Shown in pieces: positions 28,025-37,212 of a stretch of DNA of 64,000 nt. The notes beneath the pieces were generated by a model that saw only the letters and a list, made by a program, of their open reading frames with translations, ran no database searches and was not told the origin of the DNA. Positions within the stretch are counted from its first letter, which is position 1, and each line of letters starts with the position of its first letter. Position numbers and translations under genes: made by a program. Source of the DNA: Clostridia bacterium (lineage in GTDB: Bacteria > Bacillota > Clostridia > Oscillospirales > Acutalibacteraceae); assembly GCA_017440965.1 (NCBI GenBank), contig JAFSGH010000071.1, forward strand, positions 1 to 64,000, given 5' to 3'.

Positions 28025-30064
28025 TCAAAGCACATCTTCGTAAGCTATTTTATTGCTCTTAAATGCGTCTGCATCGAAGCATTTGCCCATAATTTTAACG
28101 CTCTTGACTAATTTTTTTGTTCTTACGAATTCATTTTTTCCGGGACAGAAGGGGTAAATACCGATATTGGAAAAAACATACCAGAGTGCCATTGAACCGT
28201 TATCCTCGTCTCCGGGGAAACCGTCATTTTCAAATGAGAACACTTCCTTACACATTTTTTCCACCCAATACGAGGTCTTATCCACATCTCCGAGCTCGGA
28301 ATAGATATAAGGAAGATGGAAGCTTGGCTGATTTGAAATTGCACACTGACCGAAATCAACCGCAGCCATCTCCGTCATTTCGTGTATCTCACAGCCATAG
28401 CCTGCATTTTCATATGCGGGAGGAGTAGCAAAAAGCTCATCGATCTTCTCAAGAAGCTTATCTGTTCCGCCGTAAAGCATACCGAGTCCCTCCATATCGT
28501 GAGGAACTGCAAATGAATTCTGCCATGCTGAGCCTTCCGTATAATCCCTGCCCCAGGCAATAGGATCAAAATCAGGACGGAAGGTACCGTCACGGAATTT
28601 TGCACGCATAAAGCCGCTTTCCTTATCAAAGAGGTTCTTATAATTATCGGCTCTCTTTATATATTCTTCATATATCTCATCTTCACCGAGAAGCTTTGCT
28701 ATGGTTGCAATACACCAGTCACCGTAAGCCGCATCAAGCGTAAGATTTACGCTTTCTCTGTGAGCCTCAATCGGCACATAGCCTAATTTACAGTATTCCT
28801 CCGCACCGCTTCTGCCGTAATCGTCATCGGGAGAATTCACATTAGCGTGTTTTATCATACCGTCAAGAGCCTCCTCCATGGTTTTCTTATCCATAATACC
28901 CTTGACAGCGGCATCACATAATACAGCATCAATAAGAGTGCTGGGCATACAGCCTCTTTCTCCAATAGAGGGCCAACGGGGCAGCCAGCCGCATTCAAGA
29001 TAATCATTGACAAAGCCTCGGCACATTTCCTTATATTCATCCTTTGCAACAAGTGCATAGAAGGGATAGCAGGTCCTGTAGGTATCCCAGAAGCCGTTAT
29101 CCGTATAACGGACGCCGGGAAGCACCTTTCCGCTTGAGGGAGAATAGTGCACTGCTTCTCCGTTTTCATTAATTTCATAGCACTTATGAGGATAAAGAAA
29201 AGCTCTGTACATACAGGAATAAAAGGTTTTTATCTGCTTTTCATCATAGGCTTCGATTTCAACTCTTGAAAGATAATCCTCCCAAAGAGCCTCTGCCTCC
29301 GTCTTCACATCATCAAAGCTTCTGCCGTCAAGCTCTCTGTTCATATTGAGTTTTGCCTGCTCAAAGCTTATATAAGATGTTGCCACATCCGCACATACCT
29401 CAGAGCCCAGCACCTTAAGATGAATTCCCGTCATTTCACCCTCTGTATTATTGGAAACACTTCTGCTGTCATCCGTACCTGCGATATTTTCATCTGCGGA
29501 GATCTGCCCTTCCTTAAAGCGTACAACGGTATACATTCTGAAATTTACAGCCTTATCGTCATTGCAGTTTGTCACTATTGCATAGAGCATATTCTCCTCG
29601 GGAATAAACCTATAAGAGCAATGATCTCTGAAAGGAAGCACAGAGAACCAGTTATCCTTATCATCATCAAAGGATACTCTGATCTTTCCTCCTCTCTCAG
29701 CGGGCACTACTTCAAAAATACTTCTGCTCTTGAGAAAATTCAGCTTCATATATGACGGAGTCATAACCGCTTCATGAGGACGGTAGCCTGACCAGCGGTT
29801 TTCATTGAATATGGGCCTTCTCTTCTGAGGCATAAATACTACTGTGCCGTAGTCTGCTATCCAGGGACTCGGCTGATGGGTTATTCTTACTCCCTCAAGA
29901 CTTCTTGCATCGGGATGAAAAAACCAGCTGCTCTGACTTGAGGTCTGTGCCGCAAAAGCACACATCGCAAAGGGACGCTGAATAAGAGGCAAAGTATTAC
30001 CGCTTGAAAAACGGTGAACGGATGCACTGCCCTGCTTTATATTTACATAATCTGCAAAACTCAT
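28025..30064 (-). CDS. glycoside hydrolase family 92 alpha-mannosidase, cytoplasmic
   Basis: A 679-residue GH92 enzyme; the family comprises calcium-dependent, inverting exo-alpha-mannosidases active on N-glycans and yeast mannan. The N-terminal beta-sandwich and the (alpha/alpha)6 domain are both covered, with the hallmark blocks FWDTYRTCYPFYAL (about 330), PRWPSIGERGCM (about 370) and NGSMALWYVFSNIGIYP (about 625). No signal peptide is present although most characterised GH92s are exported, so imported manno-oligosaccharides are the probable substrate (inference). GAAGGACA precedes ATG 30064. A terminator separates it from prs upstream. Confidence 0.88.
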   Translation of the reverse strand: MSFADYVNIKQGSASVHRFSSGNTLPLIQRPFAMCAFAAQTSSQSSWFFHPDARSLEGVRITHQPSPWIADYGTVVFMPQKRRPIFNENRWSGYRPHEAVMTPSYMKLNFLKSRSIFEVVPAERGGKIRVSFDDDKDNWFSVLPFRDHCSYRFIPEENMLYAIVTNCNDDKAVNFRMYTVVRFKEGQISADENIAGTDDSRSVSNNTEGEMTGIHLKVLGSEVCADVATSYISFEQAKLNMNRELDGRSFDDVKTEAEALWEDYLSRVEIEAYDEKQIKTFYSCMYRAFLYPHKCYEINENGEAVHYSPSSGKVLPGVRYTDNGFWDTYRTCYPFYALVAKDEYKEMCRGFVNDYLECGWLPRWPSIGERGCMPSTLIDAVLCDAAVKGIMDKKTMEEALDGMIKHANVNSPDDDYGRSGAEEYCKLGYVPIEAHRESVNLTLDAAYGDWCIATIAKLLGEDEIYEEYIKRADNYKNLFDKESGFMRAKFRDGTFRPDFDPIAWGRDYTEGSAWQNSFAVPHDMEGLGMLYGGTDKLLEKIDELFATPPAYENAGYGCEIHEMTEMAAVDFGQCAISNQPSFHLPYIYSELGDVDKTSYWVEKMCKEVFSFENDGFPGDEDNGSMALWYVFSNIGIYPFCPGKNEFVRTKKLVKSVKIMGKCFDADAFKSNKIAYEDVL

Positions 30065-30080
30065 AAATGTCCTTCTTTCA

Positions 30081-30113
30081 AAAAAGCCCGGAAAAAATAC
30101 TGTTTTCCGGGCA
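30081..30113 (-). terminator. terminator of the PRPP synthetase gene
   Basis: GCCCGGAAAA pairs with TTTTCCGGGC, followed on the minus strand by TTTTTT, between prs and the GH92 gene. Confidence 0.88.
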
Positions 30114-30132
30114 AATTTTTATAATTCTGATA

Positions 30133-31326
30133 TTATTCTTTGTTTATTTTTATATCATAACCCTTCTGCTCAAGGAAAGGCTTGATACGCTGTGCATGAT
30201 TGAGAAGTGTGCTTATTGACATATCGTGGTTAAGAGCGTCAATAAGAAGAGAAATGTATTTTGAAAGGTCAACCTCACAGAACCACTCTCTTTCAAGCAG
30301 CTCGGGAGTACGGTAAATAAGGTTAGTTGTGAAAACACGGCTGATGTAACCGTTCTCATATGCTTCATCAAATGCCTTAAGACCGTTGCAGAAAAGACCG
30401 AATGCACAGCAGACATAGATATTTCTTGCACCCATTGACTTAAGTCTCTTGGCAACATCGATCATTGAATCACCTGATGAAATCATATCATCAACAACGA
30501 TAACATCCTTATTCTCAACATTTGAGCCTAAGAATTCATGTGCAATAATGGGGTTTCTTCCCTTAACGATCCTTGAATAGTCACGGCGCTTGTAAAACAT
30601 TCCGAGATCTATTCCGAGAACGGATGAATAATAAACACCTCTGTTTACACCGCCCTCATCGGGAGAAATGATCATAAGATTATCCTTATCGATCTTAAGA
30701 TCCTCAATATTGTTAACAAGAGCCTTTATCATCTGATAAGTAGTATATACATTTTCAAAGCCCTTGAGAGGGATAGCATTCATCACTCTGGGATCGTGTG
30801 CATCGAATGTTATAATATTATCAATGCCGTAGTAATCAAAAAGCTCCTGAAGCATAACTGCACAGTCAAGAGACTCTCTTGCTGTTCTCTTATGCTGTCT
30901 GCCTTCATAAAGCATGGGCATAATAACAGTAATTCTTCTTGCCTTTCCTGTTATTGCGGCAATAGCTCTTTTAAGATTTGCATAATGCTCATCGGGAGTA
31001 TAGGGTACATCCATTCCGTACACTTCATGGGTAACACCGTAATTGAAGCAGTCACAAAGAATAAAAACATCGTAGCCTCTTACGGATTCCTTGAGTGTGC
31101 ACTTTCCTTCGCCTGTTCCGAATCTGGGAAAAACAGCCTTAAGGATATAAGAATCTCTTTCATAGCCGTTGAAGGCTATAGTATCCTTATGTTCACTTTC
31201 TCTTTCATCTCTCCACTGCACGAGATATGAATCAATCTTGTGGGCAAGCTCTTCACAACCGGGAAGTGCTATAATTCCGAGAGAACCTGAGGGAATGGTT
31301 GTAAAAGTGTCAGTATAAACCGGCAT
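30133..31326 (-). CDS. prs: ribose-phosphate pyrophosphokinase (PRPP synthetase), long form
   Basis: Makes PRPP from ribose-5-phosphate and ATP for nucleotide, His and Trp synthesis. The PRPP-binding loop reads VVDDMISSGDSMIDVA (about 275), and the central KRDYSRIVKG and SPDEGGVNRG blocks fit the family. At 397 residues it is about 80 longer than standard PrsA, with an altered N terminus and insertions around the metal/flexible loop, so it belongs to a divergent clostridial subgroup. AAAGGAG precedes the ATG. It has its own promoter and terminator. Confidence 0.85.
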   Translation of the reverse strand: MPVYTDTFTTIPSGSLGIIALPGCEELAHKIDSYLVQWRDERESEHKDTIAFNGYERDSYILKAVFPRFGTGEGKCTLKESVRGYDVFILCDCFNYGVTHEVYGMDVPYTPDEHYANLKRAIAAITGKARRITVIMPMLYEGRQHKRTARESLDCAVMLQELFDYYGIDNIITFDAHDPRVMNAIPLKGFENVYTTYQMIKALVNNIEDLKIDKDNLMIISPDEGGVNRGVYYSSVLGIDLGMFYKRRDYSRIVKGRNPIIAHEFLGSNVENKDVIVVDDMISSGDSMIDVAKRLKSMGARNIYVCCAFGLFCNGLKAFDEAYENGYISRVFTTNLIYRTPELLEREWFCEVDLSKYISLLIDALNHDMSISTLLNHAQRIKPFLEQKGYDIKINKE

Positions 31327-31357
31327 AAGAAAATCTCCTTTATTTTCCTGATCTTTG

Positions 31358-31377
31358 CATCCGGTAATCGACCGGAT
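31358..31377 (-). promoter_or_regulatory. hairpin in the prs leader
   Basis: ATCCGGT and ACCGGAT pair around AATCG, between the promoter and the ribosome binding site. No terminator T run follows; role unknown. Confidence 0.4.
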
Positions 31378-31386
31378 ACTATTACT

Positions 31387-31414
31387 ATTTTAACTTATTT
31401 TTTATCTTTTGCAA
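31387..31414 (-). promoter_or_regulatory. promoter of prs
   Basis: Minus strand TTGCAA (31414-31409), 16 bases, TAAAAT (31392-31387). Confidence 0.5.
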
Positions 31415-31543
31415 TAGTAAATTACAGATTAATACAAAAAAACAAGAAAAAAACTAACATTTTTTGCCGCCTGCTACTGCAAAGGCAGGAGCACATATTT
31501 TTCTGAAATTCCGCGACAAAAATATTCTGTCTGCACACTGTGC

Positions 31544-32320
31544 CTATGAGGTATGGTAAACGATATAGCTTATCAGCAACAAAACACCCATTATCAGCGG
31601 CTGATGGGCAATATAGATATAAAGACTCAGTCTTCCTATCTTCTCTGTAAATTTTATTCTGAATCTGAGTATTCTGAGAAGCCTCTCGCTCCTTTTCATG
31701 AGCTTCCATAAGAAGAAGCCGAAAAAAAACATAAATATCCAGGGGAAAAGAGGATAATAATCAGAAGAAGCAAAACCGACATAAGGAAAGCCGAAAAATG
31801 CGGTAAGCATATTTTTATAAAGCGTCTCGGGAAGAACATAAACAACCAGATCATAATACCCCAAATAACCGTGAGACACCTCAAATGTCAGAAGAAACAG
31901 CAAAAAGCTGATAACTGCAAAGGGGATGGGAGGCAGCTTATCCAGGATTTTTTTCAGCGGGAGCATAATGAGTCCCGCAATACCCATAAAGGTCAAAATA
32001 CCGAAGTAAATGGGCATTTCAGGCAAAACGATAAATGTGACGAGGCTTACAACAAGACCTGCGCAAAACAGCATTCCTATTCTTTTCAGAGGCTTTTTTC
32101 CGAAATGTATACATATACCCGAAAGGCATATAAAACAGCAGGCTCCGAAATCTCTGATTATGTTGATGATATCAGCAACTGCAGGATCAGGTGTAACTCC
32201 GAAAAACGCAACAATATCAAAAAGGGTATGATAAATTATCATACCCAGAATACATATACCTCTTATAGAATCAAGCAGATACCAACGGTCATTCTGCTCA
32301 GCCTTCAAACCCTGTTCCAT
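31544..32320 (-). CDS. DUF1624/HGSNAT-type membrane acyltransferase
   Basis: A 258-residue polytopic membrane protein with about seven hydrophobic helices. The N-terminal block LLDSIRGICILGMIIYHTLF, with a conserved His after the first helix, and the later SGICIHFG and HQPL segments match the heparan-alpha-glucosaminide N-acetyltransferase catalytic family (DUF1624). Members transfer acetyl groups across membranes or are uncharacterised. The gene overlaps the end of the upstream alpha/beta hydrolase gene by 23 bases, so the two are translated together. Confidence 0.8.
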   Translation of the reverse strand: MEQGLKAEQNDRWYLLDSIRGICILGMIIYHTLFDIVAFFGVTPDPAVADIINIIRDFGACCFICLSGICIHFGKKPLKRIGMLFCAGLVVSLVTFIVLPEMPIYFGILTFMGIAGLIMLPLKKILDKLPPIPFAVISFLLFLLTFEVSHGYLGYYDLVVYVLPETLYKNMLTAFFGFPYVGFASSDYYPLFPWIFMFFFGFFLWKLMKRSERLLRILRFRIKFTEKIGRLSLYIYIAHQPLIMGVLLLISYIVYHTS

Positions 32321-33245
32321 CTGTAATTCCTTTCAGGAAATTAAGAATATCTGCATAAACCTTTTCATTATCGTCTTCATTAAGTATTTCGTGCCTGTCA
32401 GCAGGGTAAAGAAATACTTCAGGCTCAATACCGACATTCACAAGAGCATCTGCAACATCCATAACTCCCTTTCCGAACATACCGATAATATCCTTTGCAC
32501 CCGATATAAGAAGAACGGGGAAATTTTCAGGAAGCTTTGACGCCCACATAGGATCGCTTGCCTTTACAGCAAGAGTCACAAGCTCCTTTGTAAGAGCAGG
32601 CGTAAAGGGGAATCCGCATAAGGGATCCTCTCTGTAGCTGTTACGATTCAACTCACTTCTTGAAATCCAGGACAGATCGTCCTCTCCCTTAAAAAACTTG
32701 TTTGTCAGCTTTTCGAACACGGAAACGATCGAAGCGGGAGCGGCAGAATTAACCGCAAGCTTATCCATAAGATGCTTTACGGGATCTTCAAGCATCAGCA
32801 CGGGCAGAGGAAGCTGTCCGGTGCCGCAGTATACGGCACCGTCAAGTCTGTCAGAGAAAGCGGCTGTATATATCCTTGCAAGGAAAGAGCCCATTGAATG
32901 TCCGAATATAATATAAGGTATACCGGGATGACGCTTTGACATTATATTATGTAATGTGTTCATATCACGGACCATATTGGCATGGTCACCGTCATACATA
33001 AAACCGAAGCCTTCTTCGGGATCCGCTGTTTTTCCGTGGCCGATATGGTCATTTCCGCATACGACAAAACCGTTTTCTGCAAGAAAGCGTGCAAAATGAT
33101 CGTATCTTCCGATATGCTCGCATACACCATGAGCTATCTGCACGACGCCGATGGGAGCCGCCTCATCATCCTGCCAGATAAGAGTTCTGACCTTATTTAT
33201 ATTGTTTGAGGAAGTATAATAAGCTTCTTTTCTTATTACAGACAA
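32298..33245 (-). CDS. alpha/beta hydrolase, monoacylglycerol lipase type
   Basis: A 315-residue paralogue of the gene at 25855, with HGVCEHIGRYDHFA, GNDHIGHGKT, the nucleophile elbow GHSMGSF (Ser about 116), Asp in SGAKDIIGMFG and His in DRHEILNED. No signal peptide. The start appears to be TTG 33245, with GGAGG nine bases upstream; no ATG is nearby. It lies between a GH13 alpha-glucosidase gene (18 bases upstream) and the DUF1624 acyltransferase. Confidence 0.87.
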   Translation of the reverse strand: MSVIRKEAYYTSSNNINKVRTLIWQDDEAAPIGVVQIAHGVCEHIGRYDHFARFLAENGFVVCGNDHIGHGKTADPEEGFGFMYDGDHANMVRDMNTLHNIMSKRHPGIPYIIFGHSMGSFLARIYTAAFSDRLDGAVYCGTGQLPLPVLMLEDPVKHLMDKLAVNSAAPASIVSVFEKLTNKFFKGEDDLSWISRSELNRNSYREDPLCGFPFTPALTKELVTLAVKASDPMWASKLPENFPVLLISGAKDIIGMFGKGVMDVADALVNVGIEPEVFLYPADRHEILNEDDNEKVYADILNFLKGITDGTGFEG

Positions 33246-33263
33246 AGATATCGCCTCCGAAAA

Positions 33264-34949
33264 TTATTTCCAAAGATATACTCTTGTTTCATAAGGTCTT
33301 ACAGTAAAGCCGTTGCCGACGATACCGCAGGATGAGTAGTTATTGATAACAAGCTCAGCCTTTGAAAGATCAAAGCCCTCGGGAGCCTTGAATTCAACAG
33401 CATTTTCATCAAAGGAGCAGACAATAAGAGCCTTCTGATCGTCAAGATGACGGGAATAAACATAAAGGGACTTACTGCTCTTATAATGCTCTTTATATGA
33501 TCCGTAGATCATAAGGTCATTTTCTTTTCTGAACTTGATAAGCTTACGATAGAAGTTAAGAATTGAATCGGGATCCTTCTCAGCCTCTTCAACATTGATC
33601 TCGGTATAGTTGGGATTGATATGGAACCATGCCTTATCTGCAGTTGTGAAGCCGGCATTCTTTTCTGCGCTCCACTGAACGGGAGTTCTTGCGTTGTCAC
33701 GGGATGCGTACTGTGCAAGCTCCATAGCCTTCTTCGCACCGAGAAGGGACTTTGCAACACCGTAGTTATTAATTGTGGAAACGTCTGTATACTCATTGAT
33801 GTCATCAAGAGGATTATTGAGCATACCGATCTCCTGTCCCTGATAGATAAAGGGAGTACCGCACTGACACATATACATTACTGCCAGCATCTTAGCACTT
33901 TCCTTTCTGTACTTTGTGCTGCCGTAACGGTTGATGATTCTTGGCTGGTCATGGTTTTCAATATAAAGAGCATTCCATGCCTTGCCGTAAAGGTTTTCCT
34001 GCCATCTTGTATAAACCTTCTTAAGCTTCTTAAGATTGAACTTTGTCTTAAACCAGCTGTAGAAGAGACAGTCAGCTGCCATATGCTCGAAATGGAACAT
34101 CATATTAAGCTGCTGATCAGGACCTTCAGTTATGTGCTTAAGAGCGTTTTTGTATGTCATCATGGGTGCCTCGCCGACTGTCATACAGTCATATTTTGCG
34201 AGAACATCATTCTTGAATTCTGAAAGATACTCATCAAGGTGAGGACCGTGCATATACTGCTCGAAGCCTGTTGCAACGGGGAACCAATAGGGGCTTGAGG
34301 GAAGTCCCTTGGGCTTTGAAATAAATGTGATAACGTCCTCTCTGAAGCCGTCAACACCCATATCAAGCCAATAACGCATAATATCCTTTACTTCTTCACG
34401 TACCTTAGGATTATCCATATTAAGATCGGGCTGTTCAACAGCAAAAAGATGAAGATAATACTTATCAAGGCCTTCATCATATTCCCAGGCTCTTCCTGCG
34501 AAGGTGGACATCCAGTTATTGGGATAACGCTTTCCGTTCTTGCCCTTGCCCTTATACCAATGATAGTAATTATGGTAAGGATTATCCTCGCCCTTCTTAC
34601 TCTCAAGGAACCATTCGTGCTGATCTGATGTATGATTAACAACAAGGTCCATTATGACGCGCATTCCTCTTTCGTGTGCGCCGTCAAGAACTGCCTTGAA
34701 GTCTTCAAGTGTACCGTATTCAGGCTGGATATTACGGTAATCCGCAATGTCATATCCGTAGTCCTTCTGAGGGGAAACATAAAGAGGTGAGAACCAGATA
34801 GCGTCAACTCCGAGGCTCTTTATGTAATCGAGCTTTGAAAGAACGCCCTTAAGGTCGCCTATACCGTCGCCGTTTCCGTCACAGAATGAACGGGGCCATA
34901 CCTGATATACAGCCATTTCTTTGTACCATGATCTTTTGATTTCTGCCAT
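33264..34949 (-). CDS. GH13 alpha-glucosidase / oligo-1,6-glucosidase
   Basis: A 561-residue GH13 (subfamily 31-like) enzyme that releases glucose from isomalto- or malto-oligosaccharides in the cytoplasm. The calcium-type loop DGNGDGIGD (24-32), DLVVNHTSD (101-109), the nucleophile in GFREDVI (Asp 205), the acid/base in VGEAPMM (Glu 260) and ENHDQPR (about 330) are all present. The C-terminal beta domain is complete. GGAGG precedes the ATG. It is followed closely by the alpha/beta hydrolase and acyltransferase genes, apparently one transcript with the HAD gene upstream. Confidence 0.94.
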   Translation of the reverse strand: MAEIKRSWYKEMAVYQVWPRSFCDGNGDGIGDLKGVLSKLDYIKSLGVDAIWFSPLYVSPQKDYGYDIADYRNIQPEYGTLEDFKAVLDGAHERGMRVIMDLVVNHTSDQHEWFLESKKGEDNPYHNYYHWYKGKGKNGKRYPNNWMSTFAGRAWEYDEGLDKYYLHLFAVEQPDLNMDNPKVREEVKDIMRYWLDMGVDGFREDVITFISKPKGLPSSPYWFPVATGFEQYMHGPHLDEYLSEFKNDVLAKYDCMTVGEAPMMTYKNALKHITEGPDQQLNMMFHFEHMAADCLFYSWFKTKFNLKKLKKVYTRWQENLYGKAWNALYIENHDQPRIINRYGSTKYRKESAKMLAVMYMCQCGTPFIYQGQEIGMLNNPLDDINEYTDVSTINNYGVAKSLLGAKKAMELAQYASRDNARTPVQWSAEKNAGFTTADKAWFHINPNYTEINVEEAEKDPDSILNFYRKLIKFRKENDLMIYGSYKEHYKSSKSLYVYSRHLDDQKALIVCSFDENAVEFKAPEGFDLSKAELVINNYSSCGIVGNGFTVRPYETRVYLWK

Positions 34950-34963
34950 AATCTATTCCTCCG

Positions 34964-35758
34964 TTAAATCAATGCTTTTCCTAATTCACCGATATTTTCA
35001 AAAGTAACAGTTGCTTTTATTTCCGATTTTTCATACATTTCAGGTGTAGTGACACCGGTATAAACAAGCACAGCCTTCAGACCGTTTTTGGTACCGATCG
35101 CAATATCTGTCTCAAGTCTGTCACCTACAAATGCAATTTCTTCTCTTTTACAGCCTATTCTGTTTGTCACATAATCAACAGTGTATGCATAAGGCTTTCC
35201 CATTATGATATCGGGCAGTCTTCCCGTTGAACGCTCAAACATTGCCATCATCGAGCCTGTATCCGGCATAAAGCCGTTTTTCAGCGGACAGTTATTATCG
35301 GGATGAGTAGCTATATACTCTGCTCCCGCCGCCAGGAAGTTAGCGGCCTTATTGATCTTTTCATAAGTAAGCGTGGTATCAAAGCCAAGCACCACAATAT
35401 CCGGATTCTCATCCGTCATGGGAATTCCCGCTTTTTTGAAATCTCCCGTAAGATTCTCATTACCTAACAGATATACAGTTTTACCGGGACGGTTTCTCTT
35501 AAGGAAATCTATGGTTACATGCGAAGAAATTATAACGCTGCCGTCCTTCGCATCGTAGCCGTATTTTCTCAGCTTAATAAGACACTCCTCTTCATTATGA
35601 GAAGAGTTATTTGTAAAGAAGAAAAATCTCTTTCCGCTTTTTTCTGCACATTCTGCAAATTCCTTTGCACCGGGAAGAAGAGAATCTCCCAGATAAAATG
35701 TGCCGTCCATATCCACGATAAAGCATTTTATATCCGATAAAACATCAAGACAACTCAT
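34964..35758 (-). CDS. HAD-superfamily (NagD-like, class IIA) sugar phosphatase
   Basis: A 264-residue haloacid-dehalogenase-type phosphatase. Motif I is VDMDGTFYLGD, motif II FFFTNNSSH, and motif III/IV GDRLETDIAIG; the large C2a cap between them is typical of NagD/AraL/PNPase proteins that hydrolyse sugar phosphates or nucleotides. I start at ATG 35758, with AAAGGTGAG upstream, not at an in-frame TTG 35776. The substrate is not deducible; placement 14 bases before the alpha-glucosidase suggests a sugar phosphate. Confidence 0.88.
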   Translation of the reverse strand: MSCLDVLSDIKCFIVDMDGTFYLGDSLLPGAKEFAECAEKSGKRFFFFTNNSSHNEEECLIKLRKYGYDAKDGSVIISSHVTIDFLKRNRPGKTVYLLGNENLTGDFKKAGIPMTDENPDIVVLGFDTTLTYEKINKAANFLAAGAEYIATHPDNNCPLKNGFMPDTGSMMAMFERSTGRLPDIIMGKPYAYTVDYVTNRIGCKREEIAFVGDRLETDIAIGTKNGLKAVLVYTGVTTPEMYEKSEIKATVTFENIGELGKALI

Positions 35759-35916
35759 TTTCTCACCTTTTATCAAATATAGTTACATTAATAATAGATT
35801 AAAATGCATAAAAATGCAATAGCAAAAATCATTTAATTGTCTTAAAATATCAAAAAGAAAAAAATCTCTTGATTTTCAGTCTGCTTTATGATAACATATC
35901 AAGGATCAAACGCAAT

Positions 35917-36159
35917 GAACAAGAGAGTAGGTTTTCATTTTCCGTCTTCAGAGAAGACTGTCACGGCTGAAAGCAGTCCGACGGCAAGAATTCCGAAGTT
36001 CACTTGGGAGCGGTGTGCTGAACCCTTACGGCAGTAGGCGGCAACGGAATTATCCCCGTTACAGGATTGCAGAGTGTTTATTCCCGACGGGAATAAAAAT
36101 CAGGGTGGTACCGCGAAGATTCGTCCTTCGTCCCTATACGGGACGGAGGCTATTTTTTT
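35917..36159 (+). promoter_or_regulatory. T-box riboswitch of pheST (tRNA-Phe)
   Basis: The T-box core AGGGTGGTACCGCG is at 36102-36115, directly followed by a 10-base-pair terminator stem (CCTTCGTCCC / GGGACGGAGG) and eight T. Upstream lies the AGAGAGTAGG stem I signature (35931-35940). A TTC that could be the phenylalanine specifier lies at 35999-36001 (followed by A), with another at 35991-35993; I cannot fold the leader to decide. Uncharged tRNA-Phe should favour the antiterminator and switch on pheS-pheT. Confidence 0.92.
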
Positions 36160-36178
36160 TGAAAGGAAGAAACAAAAA

Positions 36179-37198
36179 ATGAAGGCACAGCTTGAAGCAA
36201 TCAAAAATCAGGCACTTGAAGCTCTTTCCGAAGTCAATGATCTTGCTTGTCTTGATGCACTGAGAGTTAAGTATCTCGGCAAAAAAGGTGAACTTACGGC
36301 AATACTCAAGCAGATGGGTAAGCTTACCCCCGAAGAAAGACCTGTTATCGGTCAATTGGCAAATGAAGTCAGAGCTGCCATTGAAAATGTTATTGAAGAA
36401 ACAGAGAATAAGCTTAAGAGTGAGGCAAAGAAGCAGCAGCTTCTCAATGAAACTCTTGATGTTACAATGCCCGGCAGCAAAAATACGATCGGTCACAGAC
36501 ATCCTCTCTCCATCGTACTCGATGAGGTTAAGGAGATCTTCATCGGAATGGGCTTTAAGATCGCAACCGGTCCCGAGATCGAATGGGATTACTATAACTT
36601 TGAAGCACTTAATATTCCCGAAGGACATCCCGCAAGAGATACACAGGATACATTCTATATTACAGAAAAGATGCTTCTCAGAACACAGACATCTCCCTGT
36701 CAGATAAGATATATGGAAAACAATAAGCCTCCTATCAGAATGATAGCTCCCGGCAGAGTTTTCCGTTCAGACCCCGTTGATGCAACACACTCCCCCGTTT
36801 TCCATCAGATCGAAGGTCTTGTTGTTGATAAGAATATCACAATGGCAGACCTTAAGGGAAATCTTCTTACTCTTGCTAAGAAGCTTTACGGCGAGGACAC
36901 AGCTATAAGACTTCGTCCCCACCACTTCCCCTTCACAGAGCCATCCTGCGAAATTGACGTTTCCTGCTTCCGTTGCGGCGGCAAGGGCTGTCCCATGTGT
37001 AAGGGCGAGGGTTGGATCGAGATCCTCGGTGCAGGCATGGTACATCCCAAGGTTCTTGAAAGAGGCGGCATCGATCCCGAGGAATACAGCGGCTTTGCAT
37101 TCGGTCTCGGCGTTGAAAGACTTGCTATGTTCCGTTTCTCAGTTGATGATATGCGTCATTACTTTGACAATGATGTAAGATTTCTTGAACAGTTTTAA
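36179..37198 (+). CDS. pheS: phenylalanyl-tRNA synthetase alpha subunit
   Basis: The 339-residue catalytic subunit of the (alpha-beta)2 class II synthetase. An N-terminal coiled coil contacts tRNA; motif 2 ([20 protein letters not shown]) and motif 3 ([13 protein letters not shown]) are complete. The ATG at 36179 is preceded by GAAAGGAAG just after the T-box terminator; in-frame sequence further upstream is leader RNA. Confidence 0.97.
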   Translation: MKAQLEAIKNQALEALSEVNDLACLDALRVKYLGKKGELTAILKQMGKLTPEERPVIGQLANEVRAAIENVIEETENKLKSEAKKQQLLNETLDVTMPGSKNTIGHRHPLSIVLDEVKEIFIGMGFKIATGPEIEWDYYNFEALNIPEGHPARDTQDTFYITEKMLLRTQTSPCQIRYMENNKPPIRMIAPGRVFRSDPVDATHSPVFHQIEGLVVDKNITMADLKGNLLTLAKKLYGEDTAIRLRPHHFPFTEPSCEIDVSCFRCGGKGCPMCKGEGWIEILGAGMVHPKVLERGGIDPEEYSGFAFGLGVERLAMFRFSVDDMRHYFDNDVRFLEQF

Positions 37199-37212
37199 GG
37201 AGGTGCAGGAAA

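Noticed and set aside
31422..31709. 95-codon frame overlapping the acyltransferase 3' end
   Set aside because: It lies largely antiparallel in frame to a clear membrane protein gene and has no start signal.
36074..36178. Longer reading of pheS into the leader
   Set aside because: These bases are the T-box antiterminator/terminator; the protein begins at ATG 36179.
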